From an uncultured Lachnospiraceae bacterium (lineage in GTDB: Bacteria > Bacillota > Clostridia > Lachnospirales > Lachnospiraceae), in the NCBI GenBank assembly GCA_910583895.1, contig CAJTYJ010000065.1, forward strand, positions 1-11,906: DNA of 11,906 bases, read 5' to 3'. The notes under the pieces are model-generated. The model was given only the letters and a program-made list of their open reading frames with translations, had not been told where the DNA came from and did not search any database. Shown here piece after piece: positions 6,356 through 11,906 of the stretch. Position 1 is the stretch's first letter. Each line of letters begins with the position of its first letter. A program made the position numbers and the translations under genes.

Positions 6356-6586
6356 ATGTTTGAAAAGTTGGTGGAGATCATCTGTAATTATGTGGAAGTG
6401 GAGCCAAAGGATGTGCATCCGGAATCAAGATTTATGGAGGATCTGGGTTTTACATCGTTTGATTTTATGAGCATGCTTGGAGAGCTGGAAGATGCTTTTG
6501 ATGTGGAGATTGACCAGCAGGAAGTGTCTGATATCCGGACTGTGCAGGAGGCAGTGGAGTATCTGAACAGGCTGTCGGCAGAGTAA
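6356..6586 (+). CDS. Acyl carrier protein (76 residues)
   Basis: The protein is a single, very acidic carrier domain of standard size. The phosphopantetheine site is EDLGFTSFDFMSM at residues 28-40, with Ser34 as the attachment residue (the usual DSL is TSF here). Helix III and the closing EVSDIRTVQEAVEYLNRL complete the four-helix bundle. It is more like fatty-acid or DltC-type carriers than a peptidyl carrier, but the call within the family is uncertain. It sits 59 bases after the condensation gene and 98 bases before the ligase gene, in the order expected for a dissociated C-T-A set. No phosphopantetheinyl transferase is in the window, so the general cellular AcpS would have to load it. 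Confidence 0.92.
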   Translation: MFEKLVEIICNYVEVEPKDVHPESRFMEDLGFTSFDFMSMLGELEDAFDVEIDQQEVSDIRTVQEAVEYLNRLSAE

Positions 6587-6623
6587 GCTTGGTCTGAAAC
6601 CGTTGATACAAAATCTTTGAACA

Positions 6624-6661
6624 GTAGCTGTCCGGATCAGAGGGGTCACCGGGACGGCTGC
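6624..6661 (+). other. Intercistronic hairpin between ACP and ligase genes
   Basis: Bases 6624-6633 pair with 6652-6661 (10 pairs, two of them G-U) around an 18-base loop. There is no T-run after it, so it is not a normal terminator. It ends 9 bases before the ligase ribosome binding site at 6671-6675. It could slow mRNA decay or set the ratio of ACP to ligase. Confidence 0.4.
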
Positions 6662-6684
6662 GGACCTGATGGAGGCAGAGAGTA

Positions 6685-8193
6685 ATGATAATCAGTACGA
6701 TTCGTGAGATTCTGGTACAGTCGGAACAAAAATACGGGGTAGAGGATGCCATTCGTTATAAGATCGGGAAAGATACCATAGAGACAAAATCTTATACAGA
6801 TCTGAAAAAGGACAGTGAGAGTTTTTCCAGAGTGCTGGAAGCACTGGGGGTACAGGGAGGCCATGCGGCGGTCACAGGCATGACTTCTTATCCATGGCTT
6901 GTCACCTATCTTGGAACGGTAAACAGCGGGACAGTATGTGTTCCTCTGGATGTGTCTCTTCCGACGGAGGAAATGTGTGAGCTGCTCGACCGGGCAGATG
7001 CATCGGTGCTGGTGGTGGATGAGATCCGTAAAGACGTGATGCTGGCGGCCAAGGCCAAATGCCCCAAGCTCAAATATATCATTTCCATGCAGAAGGAAGC
7101 GGCAGACGAAGAGGCACTTTCCTTTTGGCAGCTGCTGAGGGAGCATGAAGGAGCCTGTGCGTATGAGCCCGGTCCGGAGGAACTGGCAACGATTATGTTT
7201 ACATCGGGGACCACGGGAAAGAGTAAAGGCGTCATGCTGACTCACCGGAACCTGGCAGAAAATGCCACCTGCCTGGATATGAAGTTCCCGGAGCGGACGG
7301 TGATACTTACGGTGCTTCCGATTCATCATGCCTATTGCCTGAGCATGGATATTCTAAAAGGTCTCTCTCTGGGCAGCATCATCTGTATCAACGATTCGCT
7401 GATTCGTATGGCGAAAAATATCAAGCTGTTCAAACCGAATGTGATTCTGATGGTTCCGCTGATGATTGAGACCATGGCGAAAAAGCTGCAGGAGGCGGCA
7501 GGTCTTCCTCCTGAAATTGTGAAAAGAGAAGTGTTCGGAGAGCAGTTCCAGACGATCTGCAGCGGAGGCGCGTATCTGCCGCCGAACATGCTGGATTTGT
7601 TTGGGACATACGGGATCACAATTCTGCAGGGTTATGGTATGACGGAATGTGCGCCGGTTATCAGTACGACCGTGAGCTGGAACATCCGCAAGGGTTCTGT
7701 GGGGCAGCTCATCCCTAACTGCGAGGCGAAAGTAGTGGATGAGGAGCTTTGGGTCCGGGGCAGCAGCGTTATGCAGGGCTATTACCAGATGCCAAAGGAA
7801 ACGAAGGAGACGCTGGTGGACGGCTGGCTTCGGACCGGAGATCTTGGCTATGTGGATGAAGAGGGATTTGTCTACCTGACCGGGCGCATGAAGAATCTGA
7901 TCATCACAAAGAACGGGGAGAATGTCTCTCCGGAGGAGCTGGAGAATCGTCTGTCTGAGGCTCCCATGGTACAGGAAGTGCTGGTTCGCGAGAGTGAAGG
8001 CGTGATCGAGGCTGAATTCTTTCCGGATGCGGAGTATGTGGAGAAGAAAGGGATAAAAGACGTACAGGCAGCGCTCCAGGAGCTGATTGACGACTGGAAT
8101 AAGAGCGCGCCGGCATATAAGAAAATCTATCGGCTGAAGGTGCGGGATACAGAGTTTCCGAAGACGCCCTCAAAGAAGATTAAACGGTATTAA
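6685..8193 (+). CDS. AMP-forming acyl ligase (acyl-CoA/acyl-ACP synthetase-like)
   Basis: The 502-residue enzyme belongs to the ANL adenylating superfamily and has all core motifs: phosphate loop TSGTTGKSKG (173-182), QGYGMTE (315-321), RTGD (383-386), YLTGRMKNLIITKNGENVSPEELE hinge region (397-420) and the C-terminal PKTPSKKIKR with probable catalytic Lys498. The usual Gly before that Lys is Lys497, a variant I associate with clostridial acyl-CoA synthetases. It activates a carboxylic acid with ATP. The adjacent ACP suggests transfer to phosphopantetheine on ACP rather than to CoA. The motif style is closer to fatty-acyl ligases than to amino-acid adenylation domains, so a fatty or aryl acid is the likelier substrate. 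GGAGG at 6671-6675 lies 9 bases before the ATG. It is the last gene of the operon. Confidence 0.92.
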   Translation: MIISTIREILVQSEQKYGVEDAIRYKIGKDTIETKSYTDLKKDSESFSRVLEALGVQGGHAAVTGMTSYPWLVTYLGTVNSGTVCVPLDVSLPTEEMCELLDRADASVLVVDEIRKDVMLAAKAKCPKLKYIISMQKEAADEEALSFWQLLREHEGACAYEPGPEELATIMFTSGTTGKSKGVMLTHRNLAENATCLDMKFPERTVILTVLPIHHAYCLSMDILKGLSLGSIICINDSLIRMAKNIKLFKPNVILMVPLMIETMAKKLQEAAGLPPEIVKREVFGEQFQTICSGGAYLPPNMLDLFGTYGITILQGYGMTECAPVISTTVSWNIRKGSVGQLIPNCEAKVVDEELWVRGSSVMQGYYQMPKETKETLVDGWLRTGDLGYVDEEGFVYLTGRMKNLIITKNGENVSPEELENRLSEAPMVQEVLVRESEGVIEAEFFPDAEYVEKKGIKDVQAALQELIDDWNKSAPAYKKIYRLKVRDTEFPKTPSKKIKRY

Positions 8194-8206
8194 AAAATAT
8201 CATGAT

Positions 8207-8309
8207 AAGGGATTGTCGGATCATGCAGTTTCCCCACAATATATTGCCACTTATATAAATAGTCAATGCAGTATATTGGGCGTATCGCATGATTTCCCGA
8301 CAGTCCCTT
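8207..8309. terminator. Long nested hairpin between convergent genes, probable bidirectional terminator
   Basis: Three nested stems: 8207-8219 with 8297-8309 (AAGGG outer end against CCCTT, one G-U), 8220-8226 with 8287-8293 (ATCATGC against GCATGAT, 3-base bulge) and 8234-8243 with 8272-8280 (one bulged A). The plus strand continues as TTTTTG, the minus strand as a weaker T-rich run (8192-8197). It lies between the ligase gene and the ArsC/Spx-like gene. At about 103 bases it is far longer than a normal terminator and could be a small inverted-repeat element. Confidence 0.65.
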
Positions 8310-8334
8310 TTTGTACATATCTAATTGGTATCCG

Positions 8335-8676
8335 TCACTTCCAGTCCTTCCACAGATCCGGCTTGTATCCAACGGTCGCCTTCTGCCCGTTTCTCACGAT
8401 CGGGGTCTTCAGAATCTGCTGATTTTCCAGTACCTTTTCGTCTTTTTGCTCTTCTGTCAGGTGACGGACCAGGGCCAGGGTATCCTGGTCCTTGCAGCCG
8501 GAGTCTAAGAGGGCATCCAGTCCGCCTGCTGCCTGCTTTACTTTTCTGTATTCTCCTTTGCTCATCCCTTTTTCCTTCATATCGATGAACTGAAACGGGA
8601 CATTCCGTTCTTTAAAATAGCGTATGGCTTTTTTGGTATCAAAACATTTCTTCGTGCCAAAGATCTGAATGTTCAT
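8335..8676 (-). CDS. ArsC/Spx/YffB-like thioredoxin-fold protein
   Basis: The 113-residue protein matches the arsenate reductase (ArsC)/Spx family: N-terminal strand MNIQIFGTKKCFDTKKAIRYFKER, then the FQFIDMKEKGMSKGEY region, and a C-terminal ILKTPIVRNGQKATVGYKPDLWKDW containing the cis-Pro segment TPIV and the G(Y/F)xPxxW end. There is one N-terminal cysteine, Cys11, in CFDTKK, not the CxxC of true Spx, which favours the ArsC/YffB branch. The usual function is a thiol-dependent reductase, but most such genes outside ars operons are not tested. I start it at 8676 because GGAGG (8688-8684) lies 7 bases before that ATG; the further upstream ATG at 8724 falls at the promoter -10. It is divergent from merR. 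Confidence 0.85.
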   Translation of the reverse strand: MNIQIFGTKKCFDTKKAIRYFKERNVPFQFIDMKEKGMSKGEYRKVKQAAGGLDALLDSGCKDQDTLALVRHLTEEQKDEKVLENQQILKTPIVRNGQKATVGYKPDLWKDWK

Positions 8677-8709
8677 ATCGCTTCCTCCAACTGGCAGTTT
8701 TCTGTTTTC

Positions 8710-8738
8710 ATTATACACAATCATCCGAGTGTCATCAA
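8710..8738 (-). promoter_or_regulatory. Promoter of the ArsC/Spx-like gene
   Basis: Read on the minus strand, TTGATG (8738-8733), a 17-base spacer and a perfect TATAAT (8715-8710). It lies directly beside the palindrome at 8740-8774 and gives a leader of about 27 bases. Confidence 0.85.
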
Positions 8739-8739
8739 T

Positions 8740-8774
8740 GGTATCTTATGTGCGCGGGAGGCACAAAAGATACC
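8740..8774. repeat. Near-perfect 35-base inverted repeat between divergent promoters
   Basis: GGTATCTT (8740-8747) pairs with AAGATACC (8767-8774). After one A-A mismatch, TGTGC (8749-8753) pairs with GCACA (8761-8765), leaving a 7-base loop. It abuts the -35 of the ArsC/Spx-like gene. It has no adjacent T-run, so an operator is more likely than a terminator. Its GGTAT half-sites recall the merR promoter palindrome. Confidence 0.6.
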
Positions 8775-8822
8775 GATGCTGGACGGATGCACTCGTTTTT
8801 TTGGCTTTTTTCTAAAAATCCC

Positions 8823-8853
8823 TTGACCTTATACCAGGTATATCCTTTATAGT
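8823..8853 (+). promoter_or_regulatory. merR promoter with 19-bp spacer and central operator
   Basis: TTGACC (8823-8828), a 19-base spacer and TATAGT (8848-8853). The over-long spacer is the hallmark of MerR-activated promoters. Inside it lies a perfect 13-base palindrome, TATACCAGGTATA (8830-8842). This indicates that the MerR protein binds and untwists its own promoter. Confidence 0.85.
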
Positions 8854-8884
8854 AAGGCTATCAGAAGCAGGGAGGCGGTCCGTC

Positions 8885-9724
8885 ATGAACATTCAGGAGC
8901 TGGAAAACAGAACAGGCATTACAAAACAGAACATTCGTTTTTATGAGAAAAAAGGGTTGCTTTCTCCGAAGCGGAACGAATCGAACAATTATCGGGAGTA
9001 TACAAAAGAAGATGAAAAGACACTTAAGGATATCCGTATGCTCCGGAAACTGGATGTCTCTATTGAAGATATCCGAATGATTCTGGAAGGCCAGATCTCT
9101 CTGGATGAATTGATGCAGAAGCATTTAGATGAGCTGGAGAACCGGCAGAAGGAGTTGAAAGCAGGGATCAGCATCTGCAAAAAGCTGATTCATACCGAGC
9201 TGTCCGACTTAGATACGGAGGCGGTTCTCCGGGAAATGGAGAAAATGGAAGCACAGGGGGGAAGATTTATGAACATCATCAACGATTATAAAAAATTTGC
9301 CAAAGCAGAGAGGAAAAGAACCTTTTCTTTTACACCGGACAATATGGCGCTGACACCGGCAGAATTTTCAGAAGCATTGTTTCAGTATGCGGATAAACAT
9401 AACTTGAATCTTGTGATAACAAAAGAGAGCATGTATCCGGTCTTTGAGATCGACGGAGTGGAATATACGGCAGAACGCAGGTTCTATCGGTTCGGCGCAT
9501 CGATTCGGTGCAAGATGACCCATCCGGAAGACTTAGAAGAAGATCTGCTTGACATTCCCAGGCAGCGCAGAAGGTGGTTTCGGATCCTGGGAACCAGCCT
9601 GCTCCCGGCAGGGCTTTTGATCTACTTCATTGCGGTCAGCGGGGATCTTTTTCTGGGACTTATCATGGGAGTCTGTATGATCCCGCTCCTGGTATGGATG
9701 TTCCAGGCCTATCACGGTTATTAA
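8885..9724 (+). CDS. MerR family regulator with C-terminal membrane domain
   Basis: The 279-residue protein starts with a standard MerR DNA-binding domain: LENRTGITKQNIRFYEKKGLL (residues 6-26), then NYREYTKED and RMLRKLDVSIEDIRMIL (51-67). A dimerising helix follows (75-125). Residues 130-225 form a soluble domain I do not recognise, with a strand-rich part around 175-212. The last 50 residues form two membrane helices, about 232-252 and 254-274, joined by a very short turn. A membrane-tethered MerR is unusual; it suggests sensing at the membrane, such as a lipophilic drug or envelope stress. GGGAGG (8870-8875) sets the start. The gene has its own MerR-type promoter and no co-transcribed partner. 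The divergent ArsC/Spx-like gene may also be a target. The effector cannot be named. Confidence 0.88.
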   Translation: MNIQELENRTGITKQNIRFYEKKGLLSPKRNESNNYREYTKEDEKTLKDIRMLRKLDVSIEDIRMILEGQISLDELMQKHLDELENRQKELKAGISICKKLIHTELSDLDTEAVLREMEKMEAQGGRFMNIINDYKKFAKAERKRTFSFTPDNMALTPAEFSEALFQYADKHNLNLVITKESMYPVFEIDGVEYTAERRFYRFGASIRCKMTHPEDLEEDLLDIPRQRRRWFRILGTSLLPAGLLIYFIAVSGDLFLGLIMGVCMIPLLVWMFQAYHGY

Positions 9725-9772
9725 AATCATATGATGTTGGGATCAAAAGGTTTTCTGCCCCCTGCTGCCTAC

Positions 9773-9804
9773 GGATTGCTCCGCATTTCATGCTCCCGCA
9801 ATCC
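9773..9804 (+). repeat. Hairpin downstream of merR
   Basis: GGATTGC (9773-9779) pairs perfectly with GCAATCC (9798-9804) around an 18-base loop. There is no T-run, so the role is unclear. It lies within a 360-base gap (9725-10084) that otherwise holds terminators, a promoter and a leader. Confidence 0.35.
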
Positions 9805-9815
9805 TGAAAACATTC

Positions 9816-9842
9816 AAAATCCGCCCTATCGGGCTGCTTTTT
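9816..9842 (+). terminator. Probable merR terminator
   Basis: AAAA, then GCCC-TATC-GGGC, then TGCTTTTTC. The 4-bp GC core is short and flanked by mismatches, but A-T pairs extend it and a T-run follows. Confidence 0.5.
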
Positions 9843-9865
9843 CATGTTTTTCCGGGCTTTTTTGG

Positions 9866-9905
9866 CGCAAAAATATGTTCCGGATCTTTTTGCGGACTTT
9901 TTACA
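9866..9905 (+). terminator. Second terminator-like hairpin before the metV-rnfC gene
   Basis: CGCAAAAA (9866-9873) pairs perfectly with TTTTTGCG (9887-9894) around 13 bases, followed by GACTTTTT. It probably backs up the hairpin at 9816-9842 and insulates the next gene. Confidence 0.5.
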
Positions 9906-9924
9906 AAAAAATATAGATTATGAC

Positions 9925-9953
9925 TGGAAAATCTGGTTAATATGTATTATACT
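9925..9953 (+). promoter_or_regulatory. Candidate promoter of the metV-rnfC gene
   Basis: TGGAAA (9925-9930, 4/6), a 17-base spacer and TATACT (9948-9953, 5/6). The predicted start near 9960 gives a leader of about 125 bases that contains the inverted repeat at 9979-10045. Confidence 0.45.
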
Positions 9954-9978
9954 TAGAAAGGTACTAAATATAAAGCTG

Positions 9979-10045
9979 ACGAATCTGTCGATTGTTCATT
10001 TTCTCTCAAGTGCAGAGGAGGGAATTTAAACCAAAACAGATTCGT
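9979..10045 (+). promoter_or_regulatory. Inverted repeat in the leader of the metV-rnfC gene
   Basis: ACGAATCTGT (9979-9988) is the exact complement of ACAGATTCGT (10036-10045), with 47 bases between. The loop holds a perfect AGGAGG at 10015-10022 with no start codon behind it. It could be an RNA fold controlling expression or a pair of protein-binding half-sites. It does not match any riboswitch consensus I know, including the tetrahydrofolate class. Confidence 0.5.
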
Positions 10046-10071
10046 ATAAGTTTTATAAATCAATTAGATAA

Positions 10072-10080
10072 GGAAGGTGA
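10072..10080 (+). promoter_or_regulatory. Ribosome binding site that fixes a TTG start
   Basis: GGAAGGTGA, with the AGGTGA part matching the anti-Shine-Dalgarno, ends in normal register with the TTG at 10085 (7 bases from AGG). No ATG in frame occurs until residue 81, inside the MetV domain. Confidence 0.75.
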
Positions 10081-10084
10081 GCAA

Positions 10085-11906
10085 TTGGAAAACTATACTA
10101 AGTATAAGTTGAAAAGTAGTGACGAGCTGGTGTCTTTATTGGCCGATAAAGACAATCTGTTCATCATTGCCTGCAACAAGTGCTTCAAGGAATTCGAAAC
10201 CATTGACGAACCAGAGTGCGGTGAGCTTGAGAAGCTGGTCACCGAACAGGGCAAGAAAGTCACAGGCAGTGCAAGAGTGGATTTCCTGTGCAACAAGACC
10301 CAGACAGAGAAGAAGCTTGTGGATATGATCCCGGAAGGGACGGAGCATATTCTGGTGGCTTCCTGCGGTCTTGGAATCCAGACTGTTGCAGATCTGGCAG
10401 AGAAGCCTGTCTATGCGGCCAGCAATTCTCTGAATTATACAGGACATCACGGCATGGCACTGACCAAGAAAAGCTGTGATGCATGTGCACAGTGTTATCT
10501 GAACGTGACCGGCGGAATCTGCCCCATCGTTGACTGCTCCAAGAGTCTGGTCAACGGCCAGTGCGGCGGTGCAAAAGACGGAAAATGTGAAGTTGATCCC
10601 AACAAAGACTGTGCATGGGAGAAGATTTATAAGAGACTGGAAAAGCAGGGCCGCCTTTCCGAATTCTTAGATCAGCCAGTTCAGCTTCGTGACTATTCGA
10701 AAGTTGATTTCAAATTTGTAAACGATTATGTAAAATCCATCCGTGAGAACCGTCTGGAAGGCTATTACGGCGGTGTTCATCCGTCGGAGCGCAAAGAGTT
10801 CACAGAGCATATTGCGCTTAAGAGATTCCCGGATCCGGAGACGGTGGTTATTCCGCTGTCCATGCATGCAGGCGCACCATCCAATCCTGTCGTACAGGTT
10901 GGCGACACGGTAAAAGTCGGCCAGGTGATCGGCGAGTCGGCAGGCTTTATCAGTGCTCCGGTTCATTCCAGCGTCAGCGGAACCGTGACTGCCATTGAAA
11001 ACCATGGGCATGCCACAAGAGGCGAATGCATGTCCGTTGTGATCAAGTCCGATGGAAAAAATACTCTGCACGAATCTGTGAAACCCCATAAAGATCTTGA
11101 CAGCCTGACTCCGGATGAGATCATTGATATTGTCCGTGAGAGCGGGATCGTTGGTATGGGCGGTGCCGGATTCCCGACTTCTGTTAAGTTAAAACCCAAC
11201 AAGCCCATTGATGCGGTTCTGCTGAACGGCTGCGAGTGTGAGCCCCTTCTGACTGCAGACCACAGAGTGCTTTTGGAGTTTGCAGATGATGTGGTGTTCG
11301 GCCTTAAGGCGATCGTCAAAACCGTAGATGCCAAGAAGGGCATCATCGTGATTGAAGATAACAAGCCGGATGCCATCGAGCTTCTGCAGGCAAAAACTGC
11401 GGACATCGACAACATCGAAGTGGTCGTAGCCAAGACCAAGTATCCTCAGGGCGCTGAGAAGATGCTGATCAAGCGCGTGATGGGAAGACAGGTGCCGCGG
11501 GGAGGACTGCCCGCAGATGTAGGCGCGGTAGTGAGCAACATCAGCACCACAAAAGCGATTGCTGATGCGATTCAGAAGGGCATGCCCCTTGTGGAGCGTG
11601 TGGTGACCGTGACCGGCGAGAAGCTGAAGAATCCGGGCAACTATATCGTGAAAATCGGTACCAATACCAAAGATCTTATTGATTACTGCGGCGGCATCAC
11701 AGGCGACGATGTCACCATCAAAGCGGGCGGACCGATGATGGGATTTGTTCTTTCCGATACCAATGTTCCGATCATGAAAGGTTCCAACGGAATCATCGTT
11801 GTCGATACAGATCACACGGCAGAACAGCCCTGTATCAAGTGCGGCCGCTGCGCGGATGTCTGTCCGATGGAACTGTCTCCTCTGTATTTCGCAAAATTTG
11901 CGGATG
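10085..11906 (+). CDS. MetV-RnfC2 fusion: methylene-THF reductase accessory subunit joined to RnfC-like subunit (partial)
   Basis: One open frame runs 607 codons from a TTG start to the window end. Residues 1-195 are a MetV/MTHFR C-terminal-type domain: cysteines at 30, 33, 45, 69 and 94, then a cluster at 131, 134, 137, 146, 151, 160, 168 and 176, within the signature NGQCGGAKDGKCEVDP and DCAWEKIYKRLEKQGRL. From residue 229 an RnfC follows: GGVHPSERKEF, a barrel domain (261-310), GMGGAGFPT (357-365, NADH/FMN-binding region), NGCECEP (381-387), an SLBB-like part (507-560) and the first 4Fe-4S motif CIKCGRCADVCP (583-594). In acetogens MetF, MetV and RnfC2 form an NADH-oxidising methylene-THF reductase of the Wood-Ljungdahl methyl branch. 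Here MetV and RnfC2 appear as one chain. MetF is expected next. The C-terminus is outside the window. Confidence 0.88.
   Translation, partial: MENYTKYKLKSSDELVSLLADKDNLFIIACNKCFKEFETIDEPECGELEKLVTEQGKKVTGSARVDFLCNKTQTEKKLVDMIPEGTEHILVASCGLGIQTVADLAEKPVYAASNSLNYTGHHGMALTKKSCDACAQCYLNVTGGICPIVDCSKSLVNGQCGGAKDGKCEVDPNKDCAWEKIYKRLEKQGRLSEFLDQPVQLRDYSKVDFKFVNDYVKSIRENRLEGYYGGVHPSERKEFTEHIALKRFPDPETVVIPLSMHAGAPSNPVVQVGDTVKVGQVIGESAGFISAPVHSSVSGTVTAIENHGHATRGECMSVVIKSDGKNTLHESVKPHKDLDSLTPDEIIDIVRESGIVGMGGAGFPTSVKLKPNKPIDAVLLNGCECEPLLTADHRVLLEFADDVVFGLKAIVKTVDAKKGIIVIEDNKPDAIELLQAKTADIDNIEVVVAKTKYPQGAEKMLIKRVMGRQVPRGGLPADVGAVVSNISTTKAIADAIQKGMPLVERVVTVTGEKLKNPGNYIVKIGTNTKDLIDYCGGITGDDVTIKAGGPMMGFVLSDTNVPIMKGSNGIIVVDTDHTAEQPCIKCGRCADVCPMELSPLYFAKFAD

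Noticed and set aside
6646..7329. 227-codon open frame on the minus strand
   Set aside because: It is antisense to the acyl ligase, whose catalytic motifs are intact on the plus strand.
8677..8724. Longer N-terminus for the ArsC/Spx-like protein (start at 8724)
   Set aside because: The -10 box (8710-8715) falls inside it, and the family begins at the strand following the ATG at 8676.
9992..10084. Upstream in-frame TTG (9992) or GTG (10010) as start of the MetV-RnfC gene
   Set aside because: Neither has a ribosome binding site in range, and the added residues do not resemble the MetV domain. TTG 10085 has GGAAGGTGA in the right place.
9960..10084. Tetrahydrofolate riboswitch before the metV-rnfC gene
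   Set aside because: The context made this worth checking, but I do not see the conserved THF riboswitch stretches; only a simple inverted repeat is present.
11189..11815. 208-codon open frame on the minus strand
   Set aside because: It is antisense to the RnfC part of the fusion gene, which carries the family's signature motifs.
1..11906. CRISPR arrays, tRNA or rRNA genes, insertion sequences, phage genes
   Set aside because: I saw no regularly spaced repeats, no tRNA-like cloverleaf with conserved T-loop, no rRNA sequence, and no transposase, integrase or phage structural protein in any frame.

Overview
The window looks like a chromosomal segment from a Gram-positive anaerobe of the Clostridia, most likely a gut Lachnospiraceae. 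Blautia or a close acetogenic relative is my best guess. The reasons are AGGAGG-type ribosome binding sites throughout, moderate GC, a GGGtGRT-family gene behind a probable NifU-like gene, and the start of a methylene-tetrahydrofolate reductase gene of the acetogen type (MetV joined to an RnfC-like protein). The genus is an inference.

Layout. 1-1155: tail of a probable Fe-S scaffold gene and a complete GGGtGRT gene, closed by a strong terminator. 1156-2700: a 187-residue orphan on the plus strand and a basic helical orphan on the minus strand, converging on a shared bidirectional terminator. 2694-8193: a TetR regulator on the minus strand, divergent from a five-gene plus-strand operon encoding an SCP2-type lipid-binding protein, a membrane-anchored alpha/beta hydrolase, a stand-alone condensation-domain acyltransferase, an acyl carrier protein and an AMP-forming acyl ligase. 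8194-9840: a long nested hairpin, an ArsC/Spx-like thioredoxin-fold protein (minus) and a divergent membrane-tethered MerR regulator (plus) under a 19-bp-spacer promoter. 9841-11906: terminator, promoter and leader, then a TTG-initiated gene whose product is a MetV-like domain fused in frame to RnfC, cut by the window end.

The most notable unit is 3361-8193. The ligase, carrier protein and condensation domain are the three parts of a dissociated, minimal NRPS-like or acyl-transfer line. The hydrolase and SCP2 protein suggest a hydrophobic product or substrate. The TetR gene and the operon each have a sigma-A-type promoter overlapped or flanked by palindromes with the core ACCNNCGGT, three copies in about 175 bp, which points to joint repression relieved by a ligand. 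The product cannot be read from the sequence.

The second notable unit is the MetV-RnfC fusion. In acetogens such as Acetobacterium woodii, MetF, MetV and RnfC2 are separate subunits of an NADH-linked methylene-THF reductase. Here two of them form one chain, and MetF is predicted just beyond the right edge.
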